Notes: a model not told the origin generated them from the letters alone. A stretch of 64,000 nt of DNA from Pontederia crassipes (GCA_030549335.1 CM060195.1:10011501-10075500); one strand, 5' to 3'; shown: positions 33,473 to 46,934, counted from the stretch's first letter. Made by a program: numbers and translations.

Positions 33473-34545
33473 TGATGTGAACTAAACACAGTCGCATAAT
33501 TATGGATTTCGTATAAGAAATAACTTCAGTCACAATTTAAATTTTACTCAAGAGTTCACGTTGTTGCAAGTGCACAGGTCGAGTAGAAACCCTGAGTGTC
33601 ATACGTTGATTTAGACCAATTACCTTTTCCAATTATATCCAAAAGTGTCACAAAATTATAGAAGAAGTATGCATAAAGAGAGATGAACAAGAATTAAGAG
33701 TAATAAAGGAATGGGAGAAATGATTGTTTTAGCAATTTGAAGAAGAGATTCCCTTGGAATGAACTAGTTAATGCTATGACAATAACCCTATCTGATTTTA
33801 CTAAGTTCTGGATTCCCTTCTATTCTAACGACAAGTATTAATAAAAATCAAGAATAGCAGGGGTTCTAACCGATGATTAAGACTACCGATTAACAAGACT
33901 CTCGCCCTTAATCAGATCAAATGTAGTCTCTCGATCTTTTTATAATTAAGGCTCTTAATCTTAATCAAACAATCAGAAATTTGGGATTTGTTCCTCACAC
34001 GATTGCAAGGATTCTCATCTCATAACAATCGGTATAATGGATCTCTCGATCCCTAAAAATACAATTCAACAATTCACGAAAAGCATAACAATTGATATAA
34101 CTAAGTTCCCCTCTCGGGTGAAATTAGCTTAAACTCAAAAAACGACCGATCTCTCAATCCTTTTAAAATCAGTTAGAAGTTCTTACGGCTATGCATCCCG
34201 TAAATACCAAGCAAGGAATCAAAAATAACCAGGTCAGGAAATCATAACAATAATAAGCATTAACAAAGTTTCATCCCAAGGAATCAAGAAAAATCTCTTT
34301 AGTTCTCCATCTCTTTCCCATGGCCAAGTTCTTCCTCTGCTTCCTGCCTCTTTCTCCCATGCCCTCTTCTTCGGCCTCCTTTTGTTAGTTTTCCTGTCAT
34401 CATTCGAATTTTGAAAAGTTGTTAGTTCTCCTTTTACTCATTCAACTTTTCCCTTGGAAAATAGTAAAAACATTTAAATATGTCTAATTCTTATATAAAA
34501 TTCGAGGAAATTGTCGTGATTAAGGGTACAATAAAGAGATGATCA
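33473..34545 (-). repeat. 5' LTR of Ath-3 (1073 bp)
   Basis: On the minus strand it begins TGATCATCTC and ends TTCACATCA at the primer-binding site. It contains several GAGA-loop palindromes on the minus strand: GGATC/GATCC near 34040, CCC/GGG near 34105 and GATT/GATC near 34150. It is flanked at 34546 by LINE RT sequence. Confidence 0.72.
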
Positions 34546-36060
34546 TTGGATAAGGCAATCGGTCTAAAATCCTTCACTCTCCCCGCGTGCGCTTGGGAAG
34601 CATAAAAAGAAGTAACCAGTTCAAATGCTCGAAGCCACGGTTCCCACATGAGAACTCCAGGATGACCGCCATGACATCCTCCCTCACCACAGGCCCGAAC
34701 TCTCGATGCAAGAAAATTGGGAAGCCGTCGAGGCCGGGGGACCCCTCGCTATTGAGCTCATCGAGTGCGTTGGAGATCTCATCCTCAGTGATGGTTTGCA
34801 CTAACATGAAAGACAGGAAATACCCCTGGGGGACCATCTCCAGGCCGATGAAGGACGTTGTTTAGAATAGTCCCGATGGAAGGAGGCAATGGCAATCCCG
34901 ATGCGGTGTTGGCTTGTAATCCTCATGCCCATCACCTCCAACGGGTCAATCCGGTTTGCCGCCGCTACGAGCTCACATATAGGTGGTAAAAAGCGAGTAC
35001 TAGCATCTCCTTCCTGAAGCTAGGTCTGTCGGGAACTCTACCTCCACTGAATATCCACCAACCTGTCCTCCAAGTGTATGGTCGGCTAAGCACGCCTGGG
35101 CTGAGCCACTTCGACCTCCGTGAGGAGGCAGTCCTCCCGATCGAGTTGGGTAATGACCTCCAAAGCCTCGGTCCTCCGCGCCTCCCGATCCATTCGGATC
35201 AGTCTCAGGCTGAGTGGCAAGACTCTGCGAGGCCAAGGCCGAAGCTGGTAGAGTCTACCAGTGCTCGGCCACCGCACGTCCGAATCCCTCCTCCAAGAGC
35301 CAGGACCTCTCAAAGCGAAAGAGGGAATGCAGGGGCCGACCGACTCTGGATCTCCACAAAAGGTGTGTGTGATCCGCAAATGGTCGGTCCATGGCCTGTA
35401 CCACTGAAAGCCGGTGCATAGAACTGAGGAATTTGTCAAGCCGGGACCTGGTCGAGGGTGTTGGCGTGCTCTGTCAGGTAAATCTGCATTTTGTCGCCGG
35501 GAGGTCCGACAACAACTGAGAGTCGATGAAATCTCTGAACTCCTCATCTCCAATGTCTCTCCCCTACCGTGGGGCGATCATCCATGTCTAGAGTGACATT
35601 GAAGTCACCGCCGACCAGCCATCGGCCATCGGAAGATGGAGGTGGGCCGCCGATAGCTCCTCCCACAGAACCGACCGAAAGGAGCCCAAGAAGGGGTCGT
35701 ACACATAGGACAGGAGATAGGCCGAACCATCGGAGCTGCGTCTCAAATGGACCGTCATCGAGAAATGGGCAGTTCAGGAATCCACCAGGGTGAAATGTTT
35801 GCTCGCCAACCGATGATACAACCCCAGACTGCCCAACTGAGCTAAGGCAGATGTGCGGGGTAAGCCGAGTACCCTCGATCTGCTCCCACATCTTTGTGCT
35901 GCACTCCATGAGTTTTAGTTTCTTGGAAGAAAACTATATCAGTCTCCCACTCCCTCAGATAGAGACCAAGGGTTCGGCGCCGCCCCGCATCCCCAAGGCC
36001 ACGGACATTCCATGTAAGAACCTTGATAAGGAAACTGTAGTCGTCCCGACAGTGAGTGGA
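34546..36060 (-). pseudogene. LINE ORF2: endonuclease and N-terminal reverse transcriptase
   Basis: ORF2 starts near 36050 with VLTWNVRGLGDAG, the typical plant L1 endonuclease start, then DIVFFQETK. WLVGGDFNVTLD lies near 35600, where the GDFN motif contains catalytic residues. RT begins with ITEDEISNALDEL, then SPGLDGFP near 34740 and LPK near 34590; a shifted frame then gives KDFRPIALSN up to the Ath-3 junction. The frame is interrupted several times, and only about the first third of a normal ORF2 is present. The enzyme would nick target DNA and prime reverse transcription. Confidence 0.8.
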
Positions 36061-37227
36061 CCATGACCCACTGCTAGCTGATTATCCTGAAACCAGCCCC
36101 AGGTGAGCACCAGGAATCGCTGGGGGGACGTAGTACTCCAAGTGGCCATCGACGTACCTCTGGTCACAGGCGGAGGTGATGCTTGGTTATCCTGAAACCA
36201 GCCCGGGCAGCAACGTCGAGGACGTCAGCATCCAGCCGTCCAGGGAGGAGAGAGGGTTCGCTCATTGTATTGTCCACCTCCGAGGGCGCCGTGGGTAATG
36301 CCGGAGGGGGAGAAGGAGTGCTTCTGCTTGCTGAGGATCCCTGGTTCTCAAGGGCCTTGGGTGCCGTGGTGGTTGCCGGCGGCCCGACGATGACCTTCGA
36401 CTCGTCTGGACGCAGACCGACGTCCCTTTTCCTGTGGGGGCGGCGGCAGCTGCTGTCGAGAGCCAGGTGATGTAGGTGGATTGGGAAGAGTGGCTCGCTG
36501 GAAAGATGGGCCGGCGACGATGGAGGCGCTGGAGGAAAGCACGTTGCGGGAAGGGGGTGTGGATTGCCGCCTGGGTCAGGTCATGGGGGGGAATCCGGCC
36601 CAGGTTGTATTGGGGGATTGGATGTGGCTTGGGCTCACATCGGGTGTACACTATGGGGTGCACCGGGGGTGTGGCCATGCAGATTAAAGAGCTGTTGGGT
36701 GACGTCTGTTGAATGGGGCTGACGTGGCAAGGAAGAGTCTGCGTGGAGAGGTGTTTTGGTAGCATGGGTGGACGTGGATTTGTGAGGTGGCTCAGGGGTG
36801 TGTTGGAGGGGGCCGCTGGCGGGTGGAGGAGGGAACTGGCGCTGGTGCTCGACAACTGTCACAGGTACAATTTCTGACACGGTAGCCAGTCACGCGTCTA
36901 TGATGCTGCACGGCCGACGACGATGACGACATTGGCCCACGAGGTCGCCGCATCGTTGCGCCGGAGCTGGAGCAGGAAGGAGGTGATGCCACAATGGAGG
37001 GTGATGGTCGAGGGAAAGGAGGTGATCCGATCGCCAGCAGTGAGAGGGACAGCGGACAGGCGAAGGAACGTGCGACTGCTAGGACGACGTCGGGTTGCAG
37101 AAGAAGAAGGGGAAGGCCGTGATGTCGATGACAGCCCTATCACATGCCGTCACAGGAACCGCTCCATCATTTTCCTCCTAGGGGAGTCACCGGACGTGGC
37201 CTTCCCGCGAGACAGGGGATGCCATCG

Positions 37228-37482
37228 CTAGCACTCACGCTGCTGAGACGAGCCCGAGACCAGCAGCCACGTCGCCGGCGATGACAGCCGTGCGAAGGGC
37301 CGGCAGGTCACGAGCAGCGAAGTGTCCTTCTTGCACTCCAGATAGCGGATGGGAGCAGAGCACGAGTGGGCGAAGTGTCCTTCTCCCAAACAGCAGAAAC
37401 AGTGGGTGGTTGGCCGGCGAGATAATCTTGACCAAGAGATGGCCATCCAGCCATTATTCAGTTGCTGGAGCCGTGGTCGCAT
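37228..37482 (-). pseudogene. LINE ORF1 C-terminal zinc knuckle
   Basis: The residues RRPTTHCFCCLGEGHFAHSC carry a CX2CX4HX4C knuckle typical of plant LINE ORF1 (an RNA-binding, gag-like protein). A second Cys follows in RYLECKK. The homologous segment in the LINE at 57037-59408 reads THCFQCLQDGHFARHC. It is truncated on both sides. Confidence 0.7.
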
Positions 37483-37640
37483 CCTGGGCGATTGGACAGA
37501 AAACCAGAGGTCTGGCGCCGCCGACAGGGGGTGTCAGAAACGTAGAGGTGGCACCTCCGACATGGGCTCTCGGAGACGGCTGGTGGCACCACCGGCAGGG
37601 ACTGCCGTAGACAAACGTGGTTTGACACAATTTGCTCAAT

Positions 37641-39316
37641 AATTGGAGTATAGAGCAGATGGGCATTCTAGATATCAAAGACAAGCTTCTTTCCCATTCA
37701 ACTTCTTTTCTTCTGGTTAAAAATTATTTTTGGAATGACAATTTTGCCTAGCAACTACAATTTTGCTTGTCCTAGGGTCCAAATGTCGCCTTAGCAAAAC
37801 TAACGGCAATGTCATAGGATCGTATCAGTGAATTGAGAAAACTACCACAGATAATGCTAGAACTACAAAGCAGGATCACAAGCTAAAATTCATTAGAGAA
37901 GGTTGTACTTGCCTAAAATTCGTTAGAAAAGTCCAATCTATCTCTAAGAAAAGGAGGCTTACAAGCTATAGTTACAATCATAGCCAGCATATTCATTGAA
38001 ATGGTTCTCTATGTCATAACCCCTATAGCTGTACGATCCAGACTCATTCAATGAAGTAGAGTATATCTGAGAACAAGATATTCACCTTCTTCATCATTTT
38101 GCATCAAATTCCCATAAAGTAAATCACCTTGAGCATAAACAATATGAGCGTTTTGGACGGTCAGTCAGACCTCTGTCAGAAACTGTGGAGGAAAGATGAA
38201 GAACTCCAATGAGATTCAGGTGGTTTGAAAGAAATGTAAATTATTTTGAACCCTTCATTATTTCAAATTCTGTCTTGTTCACAGTGGATATGGATATGTC
38301 ATGACTGATAAAAGATTTACAACGTGATTGCATTCTAAGACAGTCAAATGAAAATAAAGCACATTACCAAGTGATGGTCATTTTATATTTTTCTCTGAAT
38401 CTCCTTACCACGAATATTAATTTTAATTTCCTTTCATCCATCTAGGACAGGAAAAAACCAAAATTCATATAAAGAAGTACCGACAATTAGCATAAAAAAG
38501 AATTTCTCAAATAAAAAATTATATGAATCATAACTGTGTATATTAGATAATTTAACCAATAACATAAATTGTTCATTTATAGTCCTCACAAGACATATAT
38601 ATAACTAATAAATGACAACCACAACTTCGGTGGTCATCCTATTTCTCTAAAAAGAGATGTGAGCATCCGATTGGACCAGTGATAGCTTCCTACCGTGGGG
38701 CTTGAGTGACAAAGGGTATGTGATAGGTTTTCCAAACAACTGCTTTGTTGTTATTGTCAGATTCCCTGCCGAAGTATCGAATTATAAGATAAACAAATGT
38801 AAATAACAAAAGGAGAAAGTCTCCAAATTCTCATCATTTCAAGCACTTTAATGACTGATAAAATGAAATGGAAATATAAAGATAAATAATGTAAATAAAT
38901 GATCCTAAGCTTTACAAAGATTGATAACATGATAATACTTATCCTTTTTGTTTCTTTAGGAAAATCAAATTTGCGACACAAAATATAACTACTGCATACT
39001 TAAATTCTTCACAGCGATGTATAAATTGCAGTAAATGTGGGATTTGTTATTATATTTGGTATCTTATAAGCTATAATATAATCATCATCTTTGATGGTTG
39101 ACAATAAGATTAAAGGATCCTCGAAATATTGAAGTATCAAGTGACCACGAACCTTCAAAAAGGTTGCATGTCAATAACATGAAAGATCAAGAACATTGCA
39201 CAAAGGTAAGTTCCAACTGACCTCGGCAAGCAAAAGCTTCTCTCATTCTTCGAGGAGCATGCACCACTTAAAGCTTGTATCAAATCCTTGGTCCCACCAT
39301 GTTTTGGTACACTTAC
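37641..39316 (-). pseudogene. UBP5-like gene, copy B, downstream part
   Basis: This is minus-strand continuation of the UBP5-like pseudogene beyond the solo LTR. Two exon pieces at 39050-39316 are clear. A further piece at about 38640-38760 reads LFGKPITYPLSLKPHG and may correspond to the FGTPLVT block of UBP5. Protein-like text near 38000-38160 (QGDLLYGNLMQNDEEGEY; NESGSYSYRGYDIENHFN) could not be assigned. The His-box part of the USP domain and the C-terminus were not recognised. The rest is AT-rich and intron-like. Confidence 0.7.
39050..39316 (-). pseudogene. UBP copy B exons after the solo-LTR insertion
   Basis: From the insertion site at 39316 the minus strand reads VPKHGGTKDLIQALSGACSS, then, after a frameshift, KLLLAEV. 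A second exon at about 39060-39180 gives LQYFEDPLILLSTIKDDDYI then IAYKIP. Both match the UBP5 segment that follows the zinc-finger part of the USP domain (LL.AE...., FLE.PL..LSSIKDDDHIVAYKIP). The first exon is the direct continuation of the one ending at 54950 across the inserted DNA. Confidence 0.85.
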
Positions 39317-41017
39317 TGTAACGCACCATGTTTAAAAAAAACAAAAAAAAATAAAATCTCTATATTAATGCATCATTACACCCAATTAACACCTAGGATT
39401 CCTAATCCCCTTTAATCCTCCATGAAATCAGAGATTTCAAAAGTCGAAACCCCCTGGCTGGATGGCCATTTAAAGCCCCATTCAACTTCTCCTCTCTCCT
39501 CCCTTTTCATTCATCATTTGGCTTCATTGTTTCCTCTGGGGTTCTGATTTCACAACACATCTTGGTCAGAGGAAGTCCGCTGTAGGTGCTGTGGACACGA
39601 GAGTAGAAGGAGGAAGAGCGAGACACAACTAGCATGCCATCATTCGGAGATTCGACCGAGACTCGTCTACAAGAGGTGTGTTTTCGGGATCTAATTTATA
39701 GATTAGTTTCAGAAAGTTTTAAACACGTTTAACGAATCCATGGCTATATGAAACACCAATCTGTATGACTCCAGTTTTAAAGACCGGATCACTGTGCATT
39801 CAAATGTTGATTCCCATGATTAGATCTCCGCAAATTCTAAACTTGTCAATCTACACATGTTATAGATTTATTCATATGATTAAAGATTTCTTTCTGTCGT
39901 GTTATGTCTTCTCTCCTAGTGCATTATTTACCTCATGTATCTCATTTCTTCTCCAATGATATCTACTAATCCTAGGCGAAAAAAATTATATTCCTATTGG
40001 TGTGCATCTGACTTATTATTGGATCCCATAAATTCATGCACATCAAGGGTCCATTAGCTCATACAATTGGCGCCCTACTCTAATCACGGGTGACAAATTT
40101 CCATTTCTTTTCATTACCTTAGATGTCATTCGTATGAGCATCATCCTGATACTTGTAGCATATGGCAACATCCTGTAAGTTTGGGTGCATGGGCATCATT
40201 ATGATGCTACTATAAACATTACAGTACATACAATGAAGTGACATTTAGTGGGTAATACATGATATGGATTTTTAGTATCTATTGCAGTTTTGTATTGGAT
40301 GCAAATATGGTGTACTTTCTTGCATACGTATGTTGGTGTCAGCTACAGAATCTTTGCATGATTATGTGATGTTTCCCCCTCCAAAAATATATATCTATTT
40401 ACTTTTGTTATCATACGTTGCACCCAGGGAATGTATTACTCACATTTTTCACCTACTAAATATTTTTGCCCATCGAATTCATTAGCAGCATTAAAGACAC
40501 TCCATGCCCTTGAAAAAATTTCAGCAACATTTTTCATGACTACTATGGCATATGCATGTGAGTACGCAGGATGTAGTGATTAGAGTTAAATCTTATTATC
40601 TTGTTATATGTGCGGTTTGGACTCTACTTATCCTCATATAAGTTTTATTAAGTTAATCTTTCCTTCTATGCCTCGAATTTACCCTTCCCATAATGACATT
40701 ATTAAATCAGAACCTTAACATTATTAAATCATAACCTTGGACAGAGGATTTTATGAATATAGACTATCAGGAACCATTATGTTTTGGTTGTCATCTGTCC
40801 ACGTGATCATATCTTTTCCCTAAGAATAATTCATATAATTTGGAACCACTCTTGCTCCCTATGGCCTTGATTGATCTGAGTGATCAAAAGATAGGTCCAT
40901 GGTTTATAAGATATGATGGATGGTTACCAATTGCTCTATCTAGATGGGAGTCTCTCCTCTACAGATGTTTTCATTTTATGCGAGGTCATCTTGCCCGACG
41001 GGGCACTCGCCGTGGCA

Positions 41018-44000
41018 TGATAGTGATATTTGGGATTGAGTAGTGATAACTTGCTGAAATTAAGTAAAAGGGTCAATTTTTAAATTTTTGGTCTCCCAAC
41101 TCACTAGCTGCAAGTGCACAGGTAAGTTGTAGTAGACTCAGGTTGTCGTATCCACAAGAATTTGAAGTCTAAGGCACCCTAAAACAATCTAAATTAGTTC
41201 TACTTTAATGGCTAAAAATAGATTTTCAAAGGAAAGTGAAAACAGATTTTTAATGGAAAGTGAAATGATAACAGATTTTTGGGTTTTGGAAATTTATCAA
41301 AACTGAATTATAAATGCTAGAATGAAGTCTAAAAAGGTTCAACTATCAATGAGGAAAGTTCTTCTAGGATTTGGGGTTCATCTAAATTAATTAAGGATGG
41401 AATGGAACAAGTTATCATTAAATGTCCAACTTTTGATTCAACTTGAAAATGGCTGTTCCCACAGCTCAATTGGCCTCTAACTAAGCAATATATGATTATA
41501 TAGTTGTTAGCTAGGTTGAATCAAAAGAGGGTCCTCACTGAAAATCAAGTTATCATTGGGCTCAAAAGAAAGTTCAATGCTGATTTTTGCAATTCAAGGA
41601 AGTTTGGAATGATAACTTGCAATTGCAATCATAAAAAGATGGAATCATTCCAATCAACCAAACCAGGATAAAATATACTCAATAATGGTGCTTGCAATCC
41701 TTGATTCATCTCCGATTTCCAAAAGGATTTAAAATCAACCTCTCGGTTGCAAAGTAAATTGAAATCCACACAAACACAAGTTCAATTGAAAATGCAAAAC
41801 ATATGACCACAGGAATTCACAATTTCCATTGCTCCTTGGCCCATCTCTGGATCTCAAGGAAGCCCTTAAGACTACCTCTCAGTGGTGGATTAAAATGAGG
41901 GTTGACAATGAAAATCAGAATTTAATTAAAATAAGAAAACAAGAATCAGCATTTCAGGAAAATCAGCAATGTAGATTGATGGAATTAAGATTTGCCAAAT
42001 GCCTCTTGACCCATCTTTGGACTGCAAGATATTCCTAGAGTACACCTCTCAGTGATTTGAATAAAATAGGGATTAACAATTGGCAAATCAAATTCCAAAC
42101 AAAATCAGAAAAATCAGGATAGATTTCAGAAATAAATTTAGAAATCAGATTTTTGAAAGAAACAGATTTCTGAATCCTGAATTGTCAAACATCTTGATTC
42201 ATTTCTGAATAAGATTAGGGCATATATTAGCTTCTCATCTGTTCAATTAATCCAATCCTTAATGACAATCAGATCCAAAAGTTCAGAAAAAATCAGGTTC
42301 AGAAAATTCAGAAAACCAGAAACCAGGAAATTAGTATTTTAGAAATCAGAATTTTAAATCAATGGAAATCTAATTTACCAACTGATTCTTGACCCATCTC
42401 TGGACTACAAGACATCCCTAAAGTTCACTTATTAGTGATTGGAAGAATTTAGGAGACTCAATTGGTAAAACAGAATCCAATAGGAAATCAGAAAAAATTA
42501 GAATTCTGATTTTTATTTAGAAATCAGTGGAAAAATCTGATTTGAGTCAAATGATTGTCTAAACAATCTTGATTCATTTCTGAACAAGATAGAGACAATA
42601 GCAACTTCCCAAGGACTCAATTAATCAGGTTAGAAATGAAGAACATATTTAATAGTCACAGGAATGAGATTCAGAATCATACAAATCAGAATCAGATTCA
42701 GAAAATCAGAAAATTGGAATTCAGAAATTAGATTGCAATAAAAATGAAATCCAGTAACATGCCATTGATTCCTAATTCATCTCTGAACAAGATAGATCTA
42801 AAGATAACTTCTCAGTTATAGATTATAAATAAGACCTATCAATGGCATGAATCAATGCAAAATGGTTCTAAAATCTGAAAACAGATTTGATTAAAGTGCA
42901 GGATTACAAATTCTGTCCATATCCATCCAAAACTAATCTAAACAACTACCCTATCCTAGAAGAAATGGAGTTTAGCTCCTCATATTTACAGAACTTGACA
43001 TCAAATGGAATGGGAAACAAAAACAAATCATAGTTCTTGAAGATGTCTCGGCCAGCAGCAGCTCCCAGCAGCAGCAGCTCCAGCCCCCAGCAGGAAACCT
43101 CCTCCAAACCCTCAATGTCCCTGAATGACCAGTCCCCCCTCTTCCTCCAGAAAATTCCAGCTTTTATATGACTACTCTCCAACCTTTGATCCTCATCAGA
43201 ATGTTCTATTCTCCTTGATGTCAGCCACTTGTCCAATGGTCCCTGCAATGGCCAGCTGACTGCAGCAGCTTTAGGACAGCAAAAGAGTGGTCCCCCCATC
43301 TTTTTCCAACTTTTTCCAACTTATTTTCCTTGCTACAAAACCCAGAACAGCAAGCATCAAGATCCTTAAATGAGATTTTAACAAATAAAGACTAGGATAA
43401 TGATATTAGCCAGCTCAAACATCAGATGAGAATTAGTGTTATGCAAGATTGGAAATCTATATGAAAACTTGATGGTTTTGGGCTCGAAAATGATAACTTG
43501 TCACAAATCATGGAAATTATCCAAATGTAAGTGATTCAAAGCATTAGAAGCATCAAATGGACTAGGGTAACAAGTGAGTGCAGTCAGAAATCAAATATGA
43601 ATAAGATTTCAAAGGAGTGATAACTTGGGTGCCCAAAAATGATAACTTATATGACTTAAAAAAGATAACTTGTGATAACTTGAGTTGTAGTTATCCAGAT
43701 GTGATGAAATTTGACCAGCAATGAGTTAGAACAATAATAAGATGATTGCTTAAGGTCCCTGTGCAGAATTAATGGTTTTGCATGTCAAAATGACAAAATT
43801 GCCCTTTAACGATAACTTGGCACTTGAAAAATGATAACTTGGTCAAATGGACTTAAAACTTTGCACAAGTTGAGAAGTGACTATACAAATATGATTTATA
43901 CATGATAATGATGGATTTAGAGTAAGAAAACCATTGAAAATCAGTTCATTCAAAATAATGATAACTTGACACTTAGGAATGATAACTTGTCCTCAAAATG

Positions 44001-44201
44001 ATAACTTGGCATAGAATTTAAATATTAATGGATTTTGGCATTTCAGAACCTCTATGCACATGGAAATAAGTATGAAATGAGGAATATCAACTAGTTATCA
44101 CAACGTTTGCATTTCAAGTATAATTGGCCCCAAAATAGGCAAAAATGGGACTCGATATGTATGAATTTCATCTAAAATGGGTTAGAAACATATAGTGATC
44201 A
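41018..44201 (-). repeat. 3' LTR of Ath-4 (3184 bp)
   Basis: The left end on the plus strand is TGATAGTGATATT and the right end is AGTGATCA beside the polypurine tract. A TATA box lies on the minus strand at 43161-43169. AAGTTATC motifs (as GATAACTT) lie at 43490-44010, and hairpin modules appear in reverse complement between about 41690 and 42810. Confidence 0.9.
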
Positions 44202-44216
44202 AACTCCCCCAAGCTT
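44202..44216 (-). other. Polypurine tract of Ath-4
   Basis: The plus strand reads AACTCCCCCAAGCTT, the complement of the tract seen in Ath-1 and Ath-2, directly beside the 3' LTR. Confidence 0.88.
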
Positions 44217-45570
44217 AGCCTTTTGCTTGTTCTCAAGCAAAACATTCAGAAATTAAGGACAAACTTGAATTAAAAGTCCACAATTGAAGCAAAGATTAGC
44301 TAAATTGAATCCAATGAATTTCCCACTTTGCCAACACTTTATTCTTTCCAAAGGCTAAACCAAATTTAAGCCGTGGAAGAAGTACTAGCAATAACATATT
44401 TGAATTGTAGGAATTGTCAACTTTACAAAGGGGTTGAACTACAAATCTCTTCAAGAACAGATTTTCAATTGATTTCAATTGATTAAACAGGTTTAACACC
44501 TGACTTTTATTCAGGAAATGCATATAAATAGGTTTAGCACCTGATTTTTATTCGTGCTTTCTTTAGGAGAGATTCCTTTGGAAGTTTTGCTCTCCTAATT
44601 TTTTTCTTTTTGCATTGGAGAGAGATTCCTTTGGAAGTTTTGCTCTCTTCCTTTTTTCTATGCATGCATACAACTTTTTACTTTTCCTTTTTCTCATTTT
44701 TCTATCCTGTTCATGAAGTGAGCAATAGTTCAAACTCAACTATAATTTAGATCCCTTTATCCAAAAAGTCAAATTTTCCTATTTAGCATGGCAGCAAGAG
44801 CCTTGACTCCCATCTAGACATCTGATAGTACTAATTAAATCCATAAGTATCAACTAGTGTGACCCACAAAAAGGAAAAAATTTCAGCTGAAAACTTCATT
44901 CAAATGCATCTGAATTCATAATGCCAATTAAAGCAAGAAGGCTAATGGCCAAGTTGGCCACTTGGTATTGGAGTGCACCCACTGTCAAAATGAAGTATTC
45001 TACCCATTTCAGAATTAAAATGAATTCAGAATTGAGTTGGGTTCAAAAATTTGAAAATCGAGTGATAACTAGTGATAACTTGTGAAAACCAATGATAACT
45101 TGCAAAATCTACTAATAACCTGGTGATAACTGATATATGAACATTAAAATCAATTGAAAACATGGTGTAAAGGTTAGAAAAGCACCAGGTTTTCTCCCCC
45201 AAGCTTATTCTCAACACTGTCCTCAGGGTTGAAAATAAAAGGCAAGGAAGAGGGGTGGGTGGGATTGAAATGCATTAAATTGGGCATTTGAATTCTCTTG
45301 GCACTTCATCCAGAAACTTTGGGTGGTCTAATCTTCATTAGTAGCAATTAATCCTGCATACAAACAAAGGATATCAGTGGAATGACAGATTTGCAACTAA
45401 TCAAAATTTTAATGCAGAATTCAACATTGCATTGGGAATTTTTGAAATTCACTGAAATTGGGCTATAGCAGATTTGGATAATTGATATGGGTGTAAATTC
45501 AGATGATGATATGATCAATGAAGCATAATGAGAAAGATAATATCAGTTATCATTAAGTTTTCAGTGTAAA
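44217..45570 (-). other. Ath-4 non-coding 3' region
   Basis: It is collinear with the corresponding regions of Ath-1 and Ath-2. Two palindromes with CAGGT/ACCTG-type stems lie at 44488-44502 and about 44530-44543. No env-like frame was seen. Confidence 0.65.
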
Positions 45571-45779
45571 AATCAGAAATAGGGATAAGGGTACTCCCTG
45601 AATTTGAGACTTGTGAATTGAACCTGTTCCTCACCACTTATTCCTGCAAAAACAGAAAGATTAGGTTGATAATGGCTTGGGTTACCTCCCAAGAAGTGAC
45701 TTTCTTTAATGTCTTTGGCTAAACATTGATACAAGGTGAAATCAGCTAGGTGGTAGTGGCAAATCAGTAGAATCAGCTC

Positions 45780-46930
45780 CTCCTTTGCAGAATCCATGGC
45801 TGTGGGATTGAAAAGCTTTAACCTCTGTCCATTTACCTTAAATATGTCATCCTTGTCATTCAGAAGGTCCACGGCACCAAATGGATATACTTTGTGAATT
45901 TTGAATGGTCCACTCCACCTTGACTTCAACTTTCCTGGAAAAATCTTTAATCTTGAGTTGAAGAGTAATACAAGGTCTCCAACCTTGAAATCCCTTTTCA
46001 GAATCCTTCCATCATGCCATCTTTTAGTCCTTTCCTTGTAGAATTCTGAATTATGGTAGGCATTTAGCCTAATTTCATCAAGTTCATCAATTTGGAGAAG
46101 CCTCTTTTGCCCACATGCATGCATATCATAATTGAGTGCCTTGACTGCCCAATATGCCTTATGCTTCAACTCAATTGGCAAATGGCAAGTTTTTCCATAA
46201 ACAAGCTTGTAGGGAGAAGTACCAATTGGAGTCTTGTATGCTGTCCTATATGCCCAAAGAGCTTCATTCAACTTCAAACTCCAATCTTTTCTTGTCAATG
46301 AAACTATTTTCTCCAATATGGCTTTTACCTCCCTATTGATACTTCTGCTTGGCCATTTGTTTGAGGGTGATATGAAGTGAAAACTTTGTGCCTCACTCCA
46401 TACTTAATTAGGAGGTTCTCAAAACACTTTTCAATAAAGTGGCTACCCCCATCACTTATGACCACTCTAGGAATTCCAAACCTTGGAAAGATAACTTCCT
46501 TGAACAACTTGATTACTGCCCTGGAATCAGCTGCAATGGTGAGAATGGCCTCAATCCATTTGGACACATAGTCCACAGCTAGAAGAATAAACTTGTAACC
46601 ACATGAACTAGGGAAAGGCCCCATGTAGTCAATGCCCCAAACATCAAATATTTCCACTTCTAGAATTCCTTGTTGTGGCATTTCATTCCTTCTTGAGATG
46701 GAACCAGCTCTTTGGCATTGATCACAGCCCTTCACAAAGATATGTGCATCCTTGAATAAACTTGGCAAATAAAATCCAGATTGGAGGACTTTGGCAGCAG
46801 TCTTGTGTGTGGCTCCATGACCTCCATAAGGGGATGAATGACATGCCTCCAAGATTTCCTGAAATTCAGATTGGGGTACACATCTCCTATACATGCCATC
46901 AGGAGATTTTCTGAATAGAAAAGGGGTCAT
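45780..46930 (-). pseudogene. Ath-4 integrase region
   Basis: The HHCC domain ([24 protein letters not shown]), the D-D-E core ([33 protein letters not shown]) and the C-terminal block [18 protein letters not shown] are all present. There is no chromodomain. It is part of a broken element. Confidence 0.9.
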
Positions 46931-46934
46931 CCCA

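Larger units (their letters stand above)
29540..34545 (-). mobile_element. Ath-3, Athila-lineage element of a different family
   Basis: On the minus strand: a 5' LTR of 1073 bp (33473-34545), tRNA-Asp-type primer-binding site, gag, protease, RT and the start of RNase H, cut at 29540 by the 3' LTR of Ath-2. Integrase and 3' LTR are not in the window. Its LTR is much shorter than, and not alignable by eye with, the Ath-1/2/4/5 LTRs. Its 5' end interrupts LINE reverse transcriptase sequence at 34546, so it inserted into that LINE. It has a few breaks in coding DNA. It is older than Ath-2, which lies inside it. Confidence 0.82.
34546..37640 (-). mobile_element. L1-type LINE fragment (ORF1 zinc knuckle to start of RT)
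   Basis: This GC-rich block on the minus strand contains the end of ORF1 with a zinc knuckle, an intergenic stretch, the apurinic-type endonuclease at the ORF2 start, and the first part of RT. It is cut at 34545 by insertion of Ath-3, and the rest of RT is not found in the window. The 5' end fades near 37640 where GC content drops. Many long GC-rich open frames on the other strand are shadows. Confidence 0.8.

Noticed and set aside
34560-37640. Many open frames of 60-200 codons on both strands, for example 36262-36855
   Set aside because: The block is GC-rich LINE DNA on the minus strand, which leaves long chance frames in all phases. Only the endonuclease, RT-start and zinc-knuckle segments resemble proteins.
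44217-45570. Env-like gene between integrase and 3' LTR, as in some Athila elements
   Set aside because: No frame with a signal peptide or membrane segments was found here or in the matching regions of Ath-1 and Ath-2.
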